Shown one piece after another: positions 36,838 to 47,487 of a stretch of 64,000 nucleotides of DNA. This DNA comes from Comamonadaceae bacterium. GTDB taxonomy: Bacteria > Pseudomonadota > Gammaproteobacteria > Burkholderiales > Burkholderiaceae_C. The stretch covers positions 102,391-166,390 of the forward strand of contig CANEXF010000008.1 in assembly GCA_947443645.1 (NCBI GenBank), read 5' to 3'. The notes beneath the pieces are model-generated. The model was not told the DNA's origin and searched no databases. It saw nothing but the letters and a program-made list of their open reading frames with translations. A program made the position numbers and the translations under genes. Position 1 is the first letter of the stretch. The number at the start of each line of letters is the position of its first letter.

Positions 36838-37782
36838 TTAGGCGGGTAAAACGGTGCTGTCCGGCGCTGACTGTGTCAGGTGCTCGACCAGCAGCCTGGC
36901 GGTGAGGGGCAGGGTTGTAAAGTCCCTGGCCACAAGCTGGATCTGGCGGCTGGCCCAGGCGTCAAGCAGTTCTATCGATTCGAGCTTGCCGACGCCATGC
37001 ATGAGCTCGAAAGCGCGTTGCGGCATCACGCCCACGCCCAGACCGTTGTGGATCATGCGGCACATCGCGTCCAGCCCGGTCACGTGGATGCGCAGCTTGA
37101 TGGTCCGGCCCAGCGCTGCCGCAGCTTGTCGCATGGCCAGGTAAATCGAACTGTTGGAGTGCAGGCCAACCTGGTCGTAGTCCAGTGCTGCTTCAAAATG
37201 AATAGCGCCTTGCGCACACAGCGCGTGGCCCGTAGGCACAATCAATACCAATTTGTCGCTGCGGTAGGGGCGTGTCTGCAGCTCGCCCGTGCCATTGGCC
37301 GTGTTGCAGATACCCAGATCGGCTGCGCCCTCGTGCACCGCACGGACGACTTCGGTGCTCAGGTGTTCTTCAAGGTCAATCTTGATTTCCGAATGTTGAC
37401 GTATGAAGGCGCCCAGGTCTTCGGGCAGGAACTGCACTATCGCCGAGATGCTGGCATGCACGCGCACATGGCCGCGCACACCATCGGCGTACTCGCTGAG
37501 CTCGCCCTGCATTTTTTCCAGGCTGAACAGCACCGATCGCGCATGGTGCAGCAGGCTTTCGCCTGCCGGGGTCAGGTCCACGCCACGCGTGTGCCGGTAA
37601 AGCAAGGTGCTGCCCAGCGTGGTTTCGAGGTCGCTCAAACGCTTGCTGACCGCCGATGCGGCGATGAACTCGCGTTCAGCCGCCTTGCCAATGCTGCCAA
37701 GCTCGCAGACCGCGACAAAGAGCTGAAGCGAGGTCAGGTCCATGCGGCGGGCGAAATTGCGTTCTGAACTTTTGGTGGACAT
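36838..37782 (-). CDS. LysR-family transcriptional regulator
   Basis: 314 residues from ATG 37782; 37794 and 37743 are alternative starts without a deciding ribosome site. The N-terminal helix-turn-helix ([33 protein letters not shown]) is followed by the LysR effector domain ([35 protein letters not shown]). It lies between gltA and leuC, all on the minus strand. Its targets are unknown; either neighbour is possible. Confidence 0.88.
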   Translation of the reverse strand: MSTKSSERNFARRMDLTSLQLFVAVCELGSIGKAAEREFIAASAVSKRLSDLETTLGSTLLYRHTRGVDLTPAGESLLHHARSVLFSLEKMQGELSEYADGVRGHVRVHASISAIVQFLPEDLGAFIRQHSEIKIDLEEHLSTEVVRAVHEGAADLGICNTANGTGELQTRPYRSDKLVLIVPTGHALCAQGAIHFEAALDYDQVGLHSNSSIYLAMRQAAAALGRTIKLRIHVTGLDAMCRMIHNGLGVGVMPQRAFELMHGVGKLESIELLDAWASRQIQLVARDFTTLPLTARLLVEHLTQSAPDSTVLPA

Positions 37783-37903
37783 GGGTTGGATCATCGCGTA
37801 TGGCGATGGATCTGTATTTTGACTCAATAGAGATCGCTCGGCCATCGCAATCCGAGATGAGCTCCATGCCCAAAAGCCCCTAAACGCAGAGCAAACGCCC
37901 AGT

Positions 37904-37938
37904 AAAAAGCCCGCCGACGTTGCCGTCTGGCGGGCTTT
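37904..37938 (-). terminator. Intrinsic terminator after gltA
   Basis: On the minus strand AAAGCCCGCC pairs with GGCGGGCTTT around a 13-base loop that has a GACG/CGTC helix of its own, then TTTTT (37908-37904). It lies 19 bases after the gltA stop. Confidence 0.85.
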
Positions 37939-37956
37939 GCGCAAAGGCGCAGCGGA

Positions 37957-39267
37957 TTAGCGCTGTGCCAGCGGCTTGACGTCGCGTGTGGTCGAGCCTG
38001 TGAACAACTGGCGCGGGCGGCCAATCTTGTACTCGGGGTCACCAATCATTTCATTGAGTTGGGCGATCCAGCCCACCGTACGCGCCAGTGCAAACACGGC
38101 GGTGAACAGCGGTACTGGAATGCCGATCGCGCGCTGCACGATGCCGGAGTAGAAGTCTACGTTGGGGTAGAGCTTGCGCGACACGAAGTAGTCGTCTTCC
38201 AGCGCGATTTTTTCCAGCGCCATGGCGAGCTTGAACAAGGGGTCGTTTTGCAGACCCATTTCCAGCAACACTTCCTTGCAGGTTTCCTGCATCAGCTTGG
38301 CGCGCGGATCGTAGTTTTTGTAGACGCGGTGACCAAAACCCATGAGCTTGACGCCGGAGTTCTTGTCCTTGACCTGCTTGATGAAGTCGCCGATTTTCTC
38401 GACGCCGCCATTTTTCTGGATGTCACCCAGCATGTTCAGCGCAGCTTCGTTGGCGCCGCCATGGGCTGGGCCCCAGAGGCAGGCTACGCCAGCGGCAATC
38501 GCTGCAAACGGGTTGGTGCCCGACGAACCGCACAGGCGAACCGTGGAGGTCGAGGCGTTCTGCTCGTGGTCTGCATGCAGGATGAAGATGCGGTCCAGTG
38601 CGCGTTCCAGCACCGGATTGACCTTGTACTCTTCGCAGGGTGTGGCAAACATCATGTGCAGGAAGTTGCCTGCGTAGCTCAGGTCGTTCTTCGGGTACAT
38701 GTAGGGCTGACCCACGGTGTACTTGTAAGCCATGGCGACCAGCGTTGGCATCTTGGCGATCAGGCGGATGGCTGCGATCTCGCGGTGCTCAGGATTGGTG
38801 ATGTCGGTGCTGTCATGGTAGAAGGCCGACAGGGCGCCGACCAGACCGGTCATGATGGCCATCGGGTGCGCGTCACGGCGAAAGCCACGCAGGAAAAACT
38901 GCATCTGCTCATTGACCATGGTGTGGTTGCTCACGCGGCCGACGAAATCCTTTTTCTGATCGACGTTGGGCAGTTCGCCGTACAACAGCAGGTGACTGGT
39001 TTCCATGTAGTCACAGTTGGTGGCCAGCTGCTCGATCGGGTAGCCGCGGTACAGCAGCTCGCCCTTGTCGCCATCGATATAGGTGATGGCTGACTGGCAT
39101 GAAGCCGTGGACAAAAAGCCCGGGTCATAGGTGAACATGCCGGTCTGGGCATACAGCTTGCGAATGTCGACCACGTCGGGGCCCACATTGCCCTGGTAAA
39201 CCGGCAGATCTATGCTGGGGCTGCCATTGCTGAAGGACAGGGTGGCTTTGTTGTCGGCTAGCTTCAT
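37957..39267 (-). CDS. gltA: Citrate synthase
   Basis: Entry enzyme of the TCA cycle. 436 residues from ATG 39267, the length of hexameric NADH-sensitive type II enzymes. Catalytic residues fall in the conserved blocks [27 protein letters not shown] and [15 protein letters not shown]. It closes the sdhC-D-A-B-sdhE-gltA series, with a terminator after it. Confidence 0.97.
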   Translation of the reverse strand: MKLADNKATLSFSNGSPSIDLPVYQGNVGPDVVDIRKLYAQTGMFTYDPGFLSTASCQSAITYIDGDKGELLYRGYPIEQLATNCDYMETSHLLLYGELPNVDQKKDFVGRVSNHTMVNEQMQFFLRGFRRDAHPMAIMTGLVGALSAFYHDSTDITNPEHREIAAIRLIAKMPTLVAMAYKYTVGQPYMYPKNDLSYAGNFLHMMFATPCEEYKVNPVLERALDRIFILHADHEQNASTSTVRLCGSSGTNPFAAIAAGVACLWGPAHGGANEAALNMLGDIQKNGGVEKIGDFIKQVKDKNSGVKLMGFGHRVYKNYDPRAKLMQETCKEVLLEMGLQNDPLFKLAMALEKIALEDDYFVSRKLYPNVDFYSGIVQRAIGIPVPLFTAVFALARTVGWIAQLNEMIGDPEYKIGRPRQLFTGSTTRDVKPLAQR

Positions 39268-39289
39268 ATCATTCGTCTTTCTATTCAAA

Positions 39290-39613
39290 TTAAACGGTAA
39301 CGGTGCTGGTCAGTGCAGGACGCAGCAAGTTCAGTACCACAAGCGCCTCAGCGGTTGAAGCGCTGGCTTGTGAATCGGCTTCAGGCAACTGGCCGGGCTC
39401 TTTGCGTCGGAGCAAGAGATCCAGCAAGTCGTTGTCGGATAAATCCATTAAATCACTCAAGCCTTTGGCTTGCCTGACGGTCAAGCTTGACTCGTGACGT
39501 GCGAAGAACTTTTCAATCAGCAAATCGTTTTCAAGCAGACCCCGACGGCAGCGCCAGCGCAGCTTGCTCAAGGAGCGTTCGTCCAGCAGTGTGTCGCTTG
39601 CGTGCATATTCAT
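39290..39613 (-). CDS. sdhE: SdhE succinate dehydrogenase assembly factor (FAD)
   Basis: Small protein that helps attach FAD to SdhA. 107 residues. The conserved [14 protein letters not shown] motif (RGxxE) is near residues 24-37. The gene stands between sdhB and gltA, where SdhE is often found. The C-terminal 25 residues are not conserved. A tandem repeat separates it from sdhB. Confidence 0.92.
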   Translation of the reverse strand: MNMHASDTLLDERSLSKLRWRCRRGLLENDLLIEKFFARHESSLTVRQAKGLSDLMDLSDNDLLDLLLRRKEPGQLPEADSQASASTAEALVVLNLLRPALTSTVTV

Positions 39614-39640
39614 CAGATCAAGGCCAAGCTCGCCTGCCCG

Positions 39641-39850
39641 AGGGCCAGCGCAGTACGCGAAGCGACAAGCGTGGGGGCCATGGCTTCGCTGCCGGGCCGC
39701 CCCAAAGCTAAGCGCGCCCCCTCGGGGGGCAGCGCAGTACGCGAAGCGACAAGCGTGGGGGCCATGGTTTCGCCGCCGGGCCGCCCCAAGGCGAAGCGCA
39801 CCCCCTCGGGGGGCAGCGCAGTACGCGAAGCGACAAGCGTGGGGGCCATA
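39641..39850. repeat. Tandem family B repeat, 84-base unit, between sdhB and sdhE
   Basis: CAGTACGCGAAGCGACAAGC recurs at 39651, 39735 and 39819, a strict 84-base period with only a few differences. Each unit has GCCGGGCCGCCCCAA, the palindrome CCCCCTCGGGGGGCAGCGCA and AAGCGTGGGGGCCATG. The 28-codon period makes any reading frame repeat in phase, which explains the long open frames here. Confidence 0.92.
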
Positions 39851-39853
39851 TTC

Positions 39854-40558
39854 TTAGACAGTCCGCAGGACCATCATTTCCTTGATCTTGCCAATCGCTT
39901 TGGTTGGGTTCAGACCTTTGGGGCAGACATCAACGCAGTTCATGATGGTGTGGCAACGGAACAAGCGGTAAGGATCTTCCAGGTTGTCCAGGCGTTCGGC
40001 GGTGGCTTCGTCACGGCTGTCGGCGATGAAGCGGTAGGCTTGCAGCAAACCGGCAGGGCCGACAAACTTGTCCGGATTCCACCAGAAGCTTGGGCAGGAG
40101 GTCGAGCAGCTCGCGCACAAGATGCATTCATACAAGCCGTTGAGCTCGTCGCGCTCTTCCGGGCTTTGCAGGCGCTCTTTTTCAGGCGGCACGTTGTCGT
40201 TGATCAGGTAGGGCTTGATCGAGTTGTACTGCTTGAAGAACTGGGTCATGTCGACAATCAAATCGCGCACGACTGGCAGACCCGGCAGTGGCTTCAAGAC
40301 GATGGTGCCCGGCAGGGTACGCATGTTCGTCAGGCAGGCCAGGCCGTTTTTGCCGTTGATGTTCATGGCATCCGAGCCGCAAACGCCTTCACGGCATGAA
40401 CGCCTGAAGCTGATGCTCGGAACCTGCTCCTTGAGCTTCATCAGCGCGTCCAGCAGCATGCGTTCGCTGCCGTCCAGCTCCACCTCAATGGTTTGCATGT
40501 AAGGCTTGGCGTCGGTATCAGGGTCGTAGCGGTAGATCTGGAACTTACGTAGTGACAT
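39854..40558 (-). CDS. sdhB: Succinate dehydrogenase iron-sulfur subunit
   Basis: Carries electrons from SdhA to quinone. 234 residues from ATG 40558. The [2Fe-2S] ligands are in SCREGVCGSD, the [4Fe-4S] in CILCASCSTSCP and the [3Fe-4S] in CHTIMNCVDVCPKG. It lies 49 bases after sdhA in the sdhC-D-A-B order. Confidence 0.97.
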   Translation of the reverse strand: MSLRKFQIYRYDPDTDAKPYMQTIEVELDGSERMLLDALMKLKEQVPSISFRRSCREGVCGSDAMNINGKNGLACLTNMRTLPGTIVLKPLPGLPVVRDLIVDMTQFFKQYNSIKPYLINDNVPPEKERLQSPEERDELNGLYECILCASCSTSCPSFWWNPDKFVGPAGLLQAYRFIADSRDEATAERLDNLEDPYRLFRCHTIMNCVDVCPKGLNPTKAIGKIKEMMVLRTV

Positions 40559-40607
40559 GGAGTGTTCTCGCTGGTCTTGTATCGGCAAATTGGACGACGC
40601 TGGGGGC

Positions 40608-42401
40608 TCAGAAGCTGCGCACGGTGAGGGGCACGGAGTCCACCGTCAGTGGCGTCATCTGCACCGGCTTGTAGCTCAGGCGGTTGCCTTCGCTGTGCCA
40701 CAGTGTGTGCTTGTGCCAGTCGGTGTCGTTGCGGCCGTTTGGATTCGCCGGTGTATCGCCGTAATCATCGACCGAGTGCGCGCCACGGCTTTCATGGCGG
40801 GCGGCTGCTGAGACGATGGTGGCTTGCGCCGCCTCGATCAGGTTCTCGACTTCCAGTGCCTCGATGCGCGCGGTGTTGAAGATCTTGGACTTGTCTTTCA
40901 GGCCAATGTTTTTCACGCGTTCGCGCAGCTCGGCGATCTTGGTGACGCCCTCATCCATCATGGCCTGGGTGCGGAACACGCCGGCATGGGTCTGCATGGC
41001 GGTACGGATGTCATTGGCGACAGTCTGCGCGTATTCGCCGCCGGTCGCGTTGTCCAGGCGCGCAATGCGGGCCAGGGTTGCATCGGCAGCGTCCGCTGGC
41101 AGTTCTTTGTGCGTCGTGGTCTTGTTGAATTCAACGATGTGGTTGCCGGCAGCGCGGCCAAACACCAGCAAATCGAGCAATGAATTGGTACCCAGGCGGT
41201 TGGCGCCGTGCACGCTGACGCATGAGCATTCGCCGACGGCATACAGGCCGTTGACGACCTCACTCTTGTTGTCGGCGTTTTGCGTAACGACCTGGCCGTG
41301 GATATTGGTCGGGATGCCGCCCATCTGGTAGTGGATGGTGGGCACCACAGGAATCGGTTCCTTGGTGATGTCGACGTTGGCAAAGTTGTGGCCAATCTCG
41401 AACACCGAAGGCAGGCGCTTCATGATGGTGTCGGCACCCAGATGGGTCATGTCGAGGTTGATGTAGTCCTTGTTGGGACCGCAGCCACGGCCTTCCTTGA
41501 TTTCCTGGTCCATGCAGCGCGAGACATAGTCGCGTGGCGCCAGATCCTTGTAGGCCGGTGCGTAGCGCTCCATGAAGCGCTCGCCATTGCTGTTGCGCAG
41601 AATCGCGCCTTCGCCGCGGCAGCCTTCGGTCAGCAGCACGCCAGCGCCATGGACACCGGTCGGGTGAAACTGCCAGAACTCCATGTCTTCGAGCGGAATG
41701 CCCGCGCGTGCGGCCATGCCCAGGCCGTCGCCTGTATTGATGAAGGCGTTGGTCGAGGCGGCAAAGATACGGCCTGCACCGCCGGTGGCGAGCAGCGTGG
41801 TCTTGGCTTCGAAAATGTGCACGTCACCGGTTTCCATCTCGATGGCGGTCACGCCCACGACGTCGCCGGCGGCATCACGGATCAGGTCCATGGCCAACCA
41901 TTCGACGAAGAAGCTGGTTTTTTCCTTGACGTTTTGCTGGTACAGCGTGTGCAGCATGGCGTGACCGGTCCGGTCAGCCGCAGCGCAGGCGCGCTGCACG
42001 GATTTCTCGCCGTAGTTGGCGGTGTGACCGCCAAAGGGACGCTGGTAAATCGTGCCGTCCGGGTTGCGGTCAAAAGGCATGCCCATGTGCTCCAGGTCAT
42101 ACACTACCTTGGGTGCTTCGCGGCACATGTACTCGATCGCGTCCTGGTCGCCCAGCCAGTCTGAGCCTTTGACGGTGTCGTAGAAATGGTAGTGCCAGTT
42201 GTCTTCGGACATGTTGCCCAGCGAGGCGCCAATGCCGCCCTGTGCTGCAACGGTATGGGAGCGTGTCGGAAACACTTTTGACAGCACGGCAACGTTCAGT
42301 CCGGCACGGGCAAGTTGCAGCGAGGCGCGCATACCGGAGCCACCGGCACCGACGATCACAACGTCAAATTTACGCTTGGGGAGTTTGGATGTAGCGGTCA
42401 T
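40608..42401 (-). CDS. sdhA: Succinate dehydrogenase flavoprotein subunit
   Basis: Oxidises succinate at a covalently bound FAD. 597 residues from ATG 42401. The FAD fold VIVGAGGSGMRASLQLA starts near residue 14, the flavin-linking His is in TRSHTVAAQGG, and the substrate region includes HPTGVHGAG and GANRLGTNSLLDLLVFG. Its 3' end is separated from sdhB by 49 bases. Confidence 0.98.
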   Translation of the reverse strand: MTATSKLPKRKFDVVIVGAGGSGMRASLQLARAGLNVAVLSKVFPTRSHTVAAQGGIGASLGNMSEDNWHYHFYDTVKGSDWLGDQDAIEYMCREAPKVVYDLEHMGMPFDRNPDGTIYQRPFGGHTANYGEKSVQRACAAADRTGHAMLHTLYQQNVKEKTSFFVEWLAMDLIRDAAGDVVGVTAIEMETGDVHIFEAKTTLLATGGAGRIFAASTNAFINTGDGLGMAARAGIPLEDMEFWQFHPTGVHGAGVLLTEGCRGEGAILRNSNGERFMERYAPAYKDLAPRDYVSRCMDQEIKEGRGCGPNKDYINLDMTHLGADTIMKRLPSVFEIGHNFANVDITKEPIPVVPTIHYQMGGIPTNIHGQVVTQNADNKSEVVNGLYAVGECSCVSVHGANRLGTNSLLDLLVFGRAAGNHIVEFNKTTTHKELPADAADATLARIARLDNATGGEYAQTVANDIRTAMQTHAGVFRTQAMMDEGVTKIAELRERVKNIGLKDKSKIFNTARIEALEVENLIEAAQATIVSAAARHESRGAHSVDDYGDTPANPNGRNDTDWHKHTLWHSEGNRLSYKPVQMTPLTVDSVPLTVRSF

Positions 42402-42506
42402 GGTTTTTTTTAAGATCTCAAAGGGCGGTTGCGGCAAGATGGCTTGAAACGCGCCTGGAAAGTGCTTTGTAGGATGCTTGTGGTCTGGCGAGAAGCTTAG
42501 GGTCGC

Positions 42507-42872
42507 TTACAGGCGCCAGATAACCTGGATGCCCCAGCCGGCGCAGGCGATCAGCCACACCAGCGTGAAGACCTGCAGGCTCAGACGCAAGCCGACGGGC
42601 TTGATGTAGTCCATCCAGATGTCGCGCATGCCGACCCAGACGTGAAACAGCAGGGCGAGGATCACGGTAAAGGTCAGGGTCTTCATCAGCTGCGATGAAA
42701 AAATGCCGGCCCATTGGTCGTAACCGACCGGACCTTTGCTGAAGATGACCTGGGCCAGTACTGCCAAGGTGAATAAAGCCATCAGGGCCGCGGTGACGCG
42801 CTGGGCCAGCCAGTCGCGCAGACCGTAGTGAGCACCGACAGCGATGCGTTTGGAGCCGAAATTTACAGACAT
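42507..42872 (-). CDS. sdhD: Succinate dehydrogenase membrane anchor subunit
   Basis: 121 residues with three membrane helices. The His in LLFHVWVGMRDIWMDY (near residue 76) is the expected haem b ligand and HYGLRDWLAQRVTA the quinone-side motif. It stands between sdhC and sdhA. Confidence 0.95.
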   Translation of the reverse strand: MSVNFGSKRIAVGAHYGLRDWLAQRVTAALMALFTLAVLAQVIFSKGPVGYDQWAGIFSSQLMKTLTFTVILALLFHVWVGMRDIWMDYIKPVGLRLSLQVFTLVWLIACAGWGIQVIWRL

Positions 42873-42932
42873 GCTAGGTTTCCTGGTCGGTTGTGTTCTT
42901 GGATGGTCAGCGCTGAAAAGCGGGCCAGCAAA

Positions 42933-43379
42933 TTAATAAAGGCCGAAGAGCTTGGCGCCCAAAACCAGCGTCAGGCCTACGCTGGCTGTCAGTGTGACAA
43001 CGGCTGAAGTCTTGCCAAATTCCTTGCTGACTGCATCGTGGTGGGTGTCCATCCACAAGTGGCGCAGGCCGGCTATGAAATGGTGCAGATAAGCCCAGAT
43101 CAGTGCCAGTGCCACCAGCTTCCAAAAGAAGCCGGGCAAGGCCAGCATGCCGACGTTGAAAGCCGAGGTGAATTTTGCAAAGGAAATCTCGGATGACACT
43201 GATGTGTCGAACATCCAGATGATGAAGGGCATCAGCAAAAACATGATGGCCCCACTGACGCGGTGCAGGATGGAGACGATCCCGGCTGCGGGCAATCGGT
43301 AAGTCGGCAGGTCGGTGAAGGCGTTGATGTTGCGGAATTCGGGCCGCTTTTTGGCTACGCTTGTCGCTGATTCGGACAT
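42933..43379 (-). CDS. sdhC: Succinate dehydrogenase cytochrome b556 subunit
   Basis: 148 residues, three membrane helices. SILHRVSGAIMF near residues 37-48 and HHFIAGLRHLWMD near 99-111 (haem His) are SdhC signatures. It is the first gene of the sdh series and has a 255-base upstream gap. Confidence 0.95.
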   Translation of the reverse strand: MSESATSVAKKRPEFRNINAFTDLPTYRLPAAGIVSILHRVSGAIMFLLMPFIIWMFDTSVSSEISFAKFTSAFNVGMLALPGFFWKLVALALIWAYLHHFIAGLRHLWMDTHHDAVSKEFGKTSAVVTLTASVGLTLVLGAKLFGLY

Positions 43380-43634
43380 ACTTGGCTTTCTATGTTTTTG
43401 GAGTTAATGCCTCGCAGGCGGCAAAATTCTCTTGATGGCGGATTCTATTGCAATGCAGCATGACTCTTGTCTTGGGCGGGTGATGGTCTAAATTTTTTGT
43501 CGGAATTATCAGTTTCCCGCCCGGAAGCATCAATTTGAGCTGCGCAGAACGCGTTTGGGTTGCGTAAAAACACGTACAAACCCGAACTTTTCCAAGCTGG
43601 CGCCAGACTATGCATGTTCAGGCTGACCCGAGCT
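43380..43634 (-). promoter_or_regulatory. sdh upstream region with candidate -10 box
   Basis: No gene is seen. TAGAAT on the minus strand (43447-43442) would put the start about 55 bases before sdhC. TCTTGTCTT (43465-43473, + strand) just upstream resembles half of the TCTTATATAAGA operator at mdh, a weak match. The rest of the region shows no clear signal. Confidence 0.35.
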
Positions 43635-45236
43635 TTACAGGCTGTCCAGGTCGGCCAGCATCTCGCCGGCGCGCTGGCGCATTTGCGCACGCTCTTCGGG
43701 CGTCATGCGTTGCAGGTTCTTGACCATCAGTGCCGTGCGCGGATTGCTGCCAAAGCTGCTTTCGTGCTGATCCAGAAAATTCCAGTACAAGGTGGTCATG
43801 GGGCAGGCTTTGGGGCCTGACCGTGTTTCGGGCTCGTAGCTGCAGCCGCTGCAGTAGTTGCTCATGCGTTTGACGTAGGCGCCGCTGGCGATATAGGGCT
43901 TGGATGTGAAGCGTCCGCCATTGGCAAACAGCGCCATTCCGGCGGTGTTGGGCAGCTCCACCCATTCCACCGCGTCGACATAAACCGCGAGATACCAGTC
44001 GCACAGCGCTTGCGGCCTGATCTGCGCCGTCACGCCAAACATGCCGGTCACCATCAGGCGCTGAATGTGGTGTGAATAGCCATTTTTCAGCGTCTGGCCT
44101 ATGGACTGGCGCATGCAGTTCATGCCGGTGTCGCCGCTCCAGTACCACTTGGGCAGCGCGTTTTGATGGTCGTAGTGGTTGGCTGTTTTCAGGCCTGGCA
44201 TGTCCAGAAAATAGACGCCGCGTATGAACTCGCGCCAGCCCAGCACCTGGCGGATAAAGCCTTCAACGCTGGCCAGGTCCAGTCCCCGCGCGCGATAGGC
44301 TTGCTCGGCTGCGAGCACGACTTCCAGCGGATGGAGCAACTTCAGATTCAGCGAGCTCGACAGCAGCGCGTGCCAGCCAAAGTCTAGCGTGGTCCACATC
44401 GCATCCTGGTGCGCACCAAATTGTGGCAAGCGGTGAGTGATGAAATCGTTCAGCGCCAACAAAGCCTGCTCGCGCGTGACGGGCCAGTTGAAGCTGGCGA
44501 TCTCGCCCGGATGGTCGGCAAATGTTTTTGCGACCAGTGCTATCACGTTTTGGGTGATCGTGTCCTGCTCAAACTTCAAAGTCTGGGGTAGCGCCTTGGG
44601 GCCGGCCTTGCCAAAGCCCTTGCGGTTTTCCGCGTCATAGTTCCATTGCCCGCCAAGCGGCTGGTCGCCGTCCATCAACACCTTGTATTGCCGGCGCATG
44701 TGACGGTAGAAATACTCCATGCGCAGACTGGCGGACTGGCCAGCCCAATTGCGAAACTGCGGCAGGCTGCACAAAAAATGCTTGTCTTCGCGCCATTCCA
44801 ATATAGGTTTTCTGGTCTCGGTGCCCGCGCTGCCTGCGTAACCAGCTATTGAAACCATAGCGCAAGCCATGGTGTCTTCGATCTGCTGGCGAACCCGTAA
44901 ATCACCGGGCTCGACCGCGATCACCCGCAGCGGCTGGTATTTTTCTATCGCTGCAGACAGCCCTGCGCCCAGTGTTTTGTCGCCTGCCGTGTCGAGCGCA
45001 CGGTAGTCCACGCGGAGTGGCGGGTTGCGCTGGCGCAGGCTTTGGGCAAAGTGCCGCATGGCAGACAGGAACAAGGTGGTGCGCGCCTTGTGCGACCAGA
45101 CATGGGTGGATTCTTCCAGCGCCTCGACCATCAGCACCACATCTTGCGCCGGATCCAGGTCTTCAAGCGCTGACGACGCCTCGTCGAGCTGGTCACCCAG
45201 AATAAAAACAAGGTGACGGCAGGTTTCAATTTTCAT
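43635..45236 (-). CDS. FeS-type photolyase / cryptochrome-related protein
   Basis: 533 residues from ATG 45236 (ATG 45245 also possible). LVFILGDQLDEASSALED begins the antenna domain. The C-terminal half has the FAD-binding helices and the four Cys of the [4Fe-4S] cluster: Cys in GMNCMRQ near 370-380, then YCSGCSY and ACPM near the end. This is the bacterial FeS-BCP (6-4 photolyase, PhrB-like) family, which repairs UV photoproducts. A DUF2256 gene lies 81 bases upstream on the same strand. Confidence 0.92.
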   Translation of the reverse strand: MKIETCRHLVFILGDQLDEASSALEDLDPAQDVVLMVEALEESTHVWSHKARTTLFLSAMRHFAQSLRQRNPPLRVDYRALDTAGDKTLGAGLSAAIEKYQPLRVIAVEPGDLRVRQQIEDTMACAMVSIAGYAGSAGTETRKPILEWREDKHFLCSLPQFRNWAGQSASLRMEYFYRHMRRQYKVLMDGDQPLGGQWNYDAENRKGFGKAGPKALPQTLKFEQDTITQNVIALVAKTFADHPGEIASFNWPVTREQALLALNDFITHRLPQFGAHQDAMWTTLDFGWHALLSSSLNLKLLHPLEVVLAAEQAYRARGLDLASVEGFIRQVLGWREFIRGVYFLDMPGLKTANHYDHQNALPKWYWSGDTGMNCMRQSIGQTLKNGYSHHIQRLMVTGMFGVTAQIRPQALCDWYLAVYVDAVEWVELPNTAGMALFANGGRFTSKPYIASGAYVKRMSNYCSGCSYEPETRSGPKACPMTTLYWNFLDQHESSFGSNPRTALMVKNLQRMTPEERAQMRQRAGEMLADLDSL

Positions 45237-45317
45237 ACCGGTCATTCTACTTAGTGACTGATCGGTAATTTGACCCTGGCCCATCGGAGGCCCCAAGCCT
45301 GCTGGCGGCGCCAGGGG

Positions 45318-45494
45318 CTATTTTTTGTTGGCGTTGACCGCTTCAGCGGCCCTGGGCTTGTTGGCTCTGCAGGCGTCAGAGCAGTATTTGACCTCTGGCC
45401 AGTTTTTGGCCCAGCTTTTGCGCCAGCTCATTTCCCGGCCGCAGCTGAGGCAGGGTTTGCTTGGCAGCGATGCCTTGTTGCCTTTGAAGCCCAT
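45318..45494 (-). CDS. DUF2256 small zinc-binding protein
   Basis: 58 residues from ATG 45494 (MGFKGNKASLPSKPCLSCGR ... NWPEVKYCSDACRANK). CLSC and YCSDAC give four Cys for a zinc site; MSWRKSWAKNW is the family core. DUF2256 genes often neighbour photolyase-like genes, and here one lies just before the FeS-type photolyase, so a joint transcript is likely. The function is unknown. Confidence 0.88.
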   Translation of the reverse strand: MGFKGNKASLPSKPCLSCGREMSWRKSWAKNWPEVKYCSDACRANKPRAAEAVNANKK

Positions 45495-45499
45495 GCTGC

Positions 45500-46300
45500 T
45501 CAGTTCAGCGTGTTGTGGTAGTGATGCGTGTCGGTGCGGTAGTAGCCGCGGCGCAGCTCCATGGGCACGTCCTGGTAGGTGTAAGCCGTCCGCTCGACAC
45601 TCAGGAGCGGCGTTCCATGCTTCACTTTCAGTAGCAGCTCACGCCCGTCAATCGCCGCTTCCGCTCGAATTTTCTCTTCAGCGCGGAGCATGCGAACATT
45701 GAATTCGGTTTCAAACAGCGCATACATGGGGCCGTGGTAATCGGCCAGCCGCTCGGCCGTCAGGCCCTTGAAGGGGGCGGCGGGCAACCAGATGTCTTCG
45801 AGAATGGTGGGCGTGCCGGCGAAGCTCAGCACCCGGCGCGCCAGCAGCACGGCCTCGCCGGTACGCAGCGCCAGAGCGCGGGCGATGTCGGCGCTGGCGC
45901 GCAGGCGCCGGCATTCAATGATCTCGCGCTGGGCCGGGCCTTCACTGCCTGGCGTGCCGCTGTCGGGCACGAGTTTGAGAAAGCGAAACTGCACATGCTG
46001 CTCGGCATGGGTGGCCACAAACGTGCCCTTGCCCTGACGCCGCACCACCAGGTTCTCGCTGGCGAGCTCGTCAATGGCTTTGCGCACCGTGCCCTGGCTC
46101 ACGCGGTAGCGCGCGGCCAGCTCCATCTCCGAAGGGATGGCTTCGCCGGGCTTCCATTCGCCCGACTGCAGGCTTTGCAGGGTCAACCCCTTGATCTGCT
46201 GGTAAAGCGGACTGAAGGCTGGCGTGGCCACTGCAAAGTCATCGGCAGGCAGTAAAGCGGCCGAGGAAGATGTCGATGAAGAGGGTGGAGTTACAGCCAT
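45500..46300 (-). CDS. GntR-family (HutC type) regulator divergent from mdh
   Basis: 266 residues from ATG 46300. An N-terminal winged helix (PSEMELAARYRVSQGTVRKA, ELASENLVVRRQGKGTFV) is followed by a UTRA effector domain (HHYHNTLN end, MYALFETEFNVRMLRAEEKI). It starts 197 bases from mdh on the opposite strand with a palindromic operator in between, so it probably controls mdh and itself. Its ligand is likely a TCA-related or other small metabolite, which is inference. Confidence 0.88.
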   Translation of the reverse strand: MAVTPPSSSTSSSAALLPADDFAVATPAFSPLYQQIKGLTLQSLQSGEWKPGEAIPSEMELAARYRVSQGTVRKAIDELASENLVVRRQGKGTFVATHAEQHVQFRFLKLVPDSGTPGSEGPAQREIIECRRLRASADIARALALRTGEAVLLARRVLSFAGTPTILEDIWLPAAPFKGLTAERLADYHGPMYALFETEFNVRMLRAEEKIRAEAAIDGRELLLKVKHGTPLLSVERTAYTYQDVPMELRRGYYRTDTHHYHNTLN

Positions 46301-46328
46301 GGCTTGCGGATTTGAGTGGGGCAATCAT

Positions 46329-46382
46329 ATCTTATATAAGACATAAGACAAATTGACCTTGGGCTGCTTTCCGGCGTAGAAT
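46329..46382 (+). promoter_or_regulatory. GntR operator and mdh promoter
   Basis: The palindrome TCTTATATAAGA (46330-46341) in ATCTTATATAAGAC (46329-46342) is followed by a half site CATAAGACA. TTGACC (46353-46358) and TAGAAT (46377-46382), 18 bases apart, form a good sigma-70 promoter reading into mdh. The operator lies just upstream of the -35 box, beside the divergent GntR gene. Confidence 0.7.
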
Positions 46383-46496
46383 CTCGCGCAGAATGGGCGC
46401 TTGCGCTGGCCTACGCCAGATTTCGGGCACCACACTTCATCTCGCAGTTCACGCCTTCATCAAACCGATTTTTAACCATCCTGAAAGTTGTCAATC

Positions 46497-47483
<987 letters not shown>

Positions 47484-47487
47484 TTAA

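Noticed and set aside
39641..39850. Possible CRISPR array
   Set aside because: Units are contiguous with no unique spacers, and no cas gene is present.
39494..40399. 301-codon + strand frame with repeated AVREATSVGA peptide
   Set aside because: The peptide comes from the 84-base DNA repeat and the rest is antisense to sdhB.
44821..44870. Possible family A copy inside the photolyase gene
   Set aside because: Only short matches to CAATAGCTGG; the protein segment looks native.
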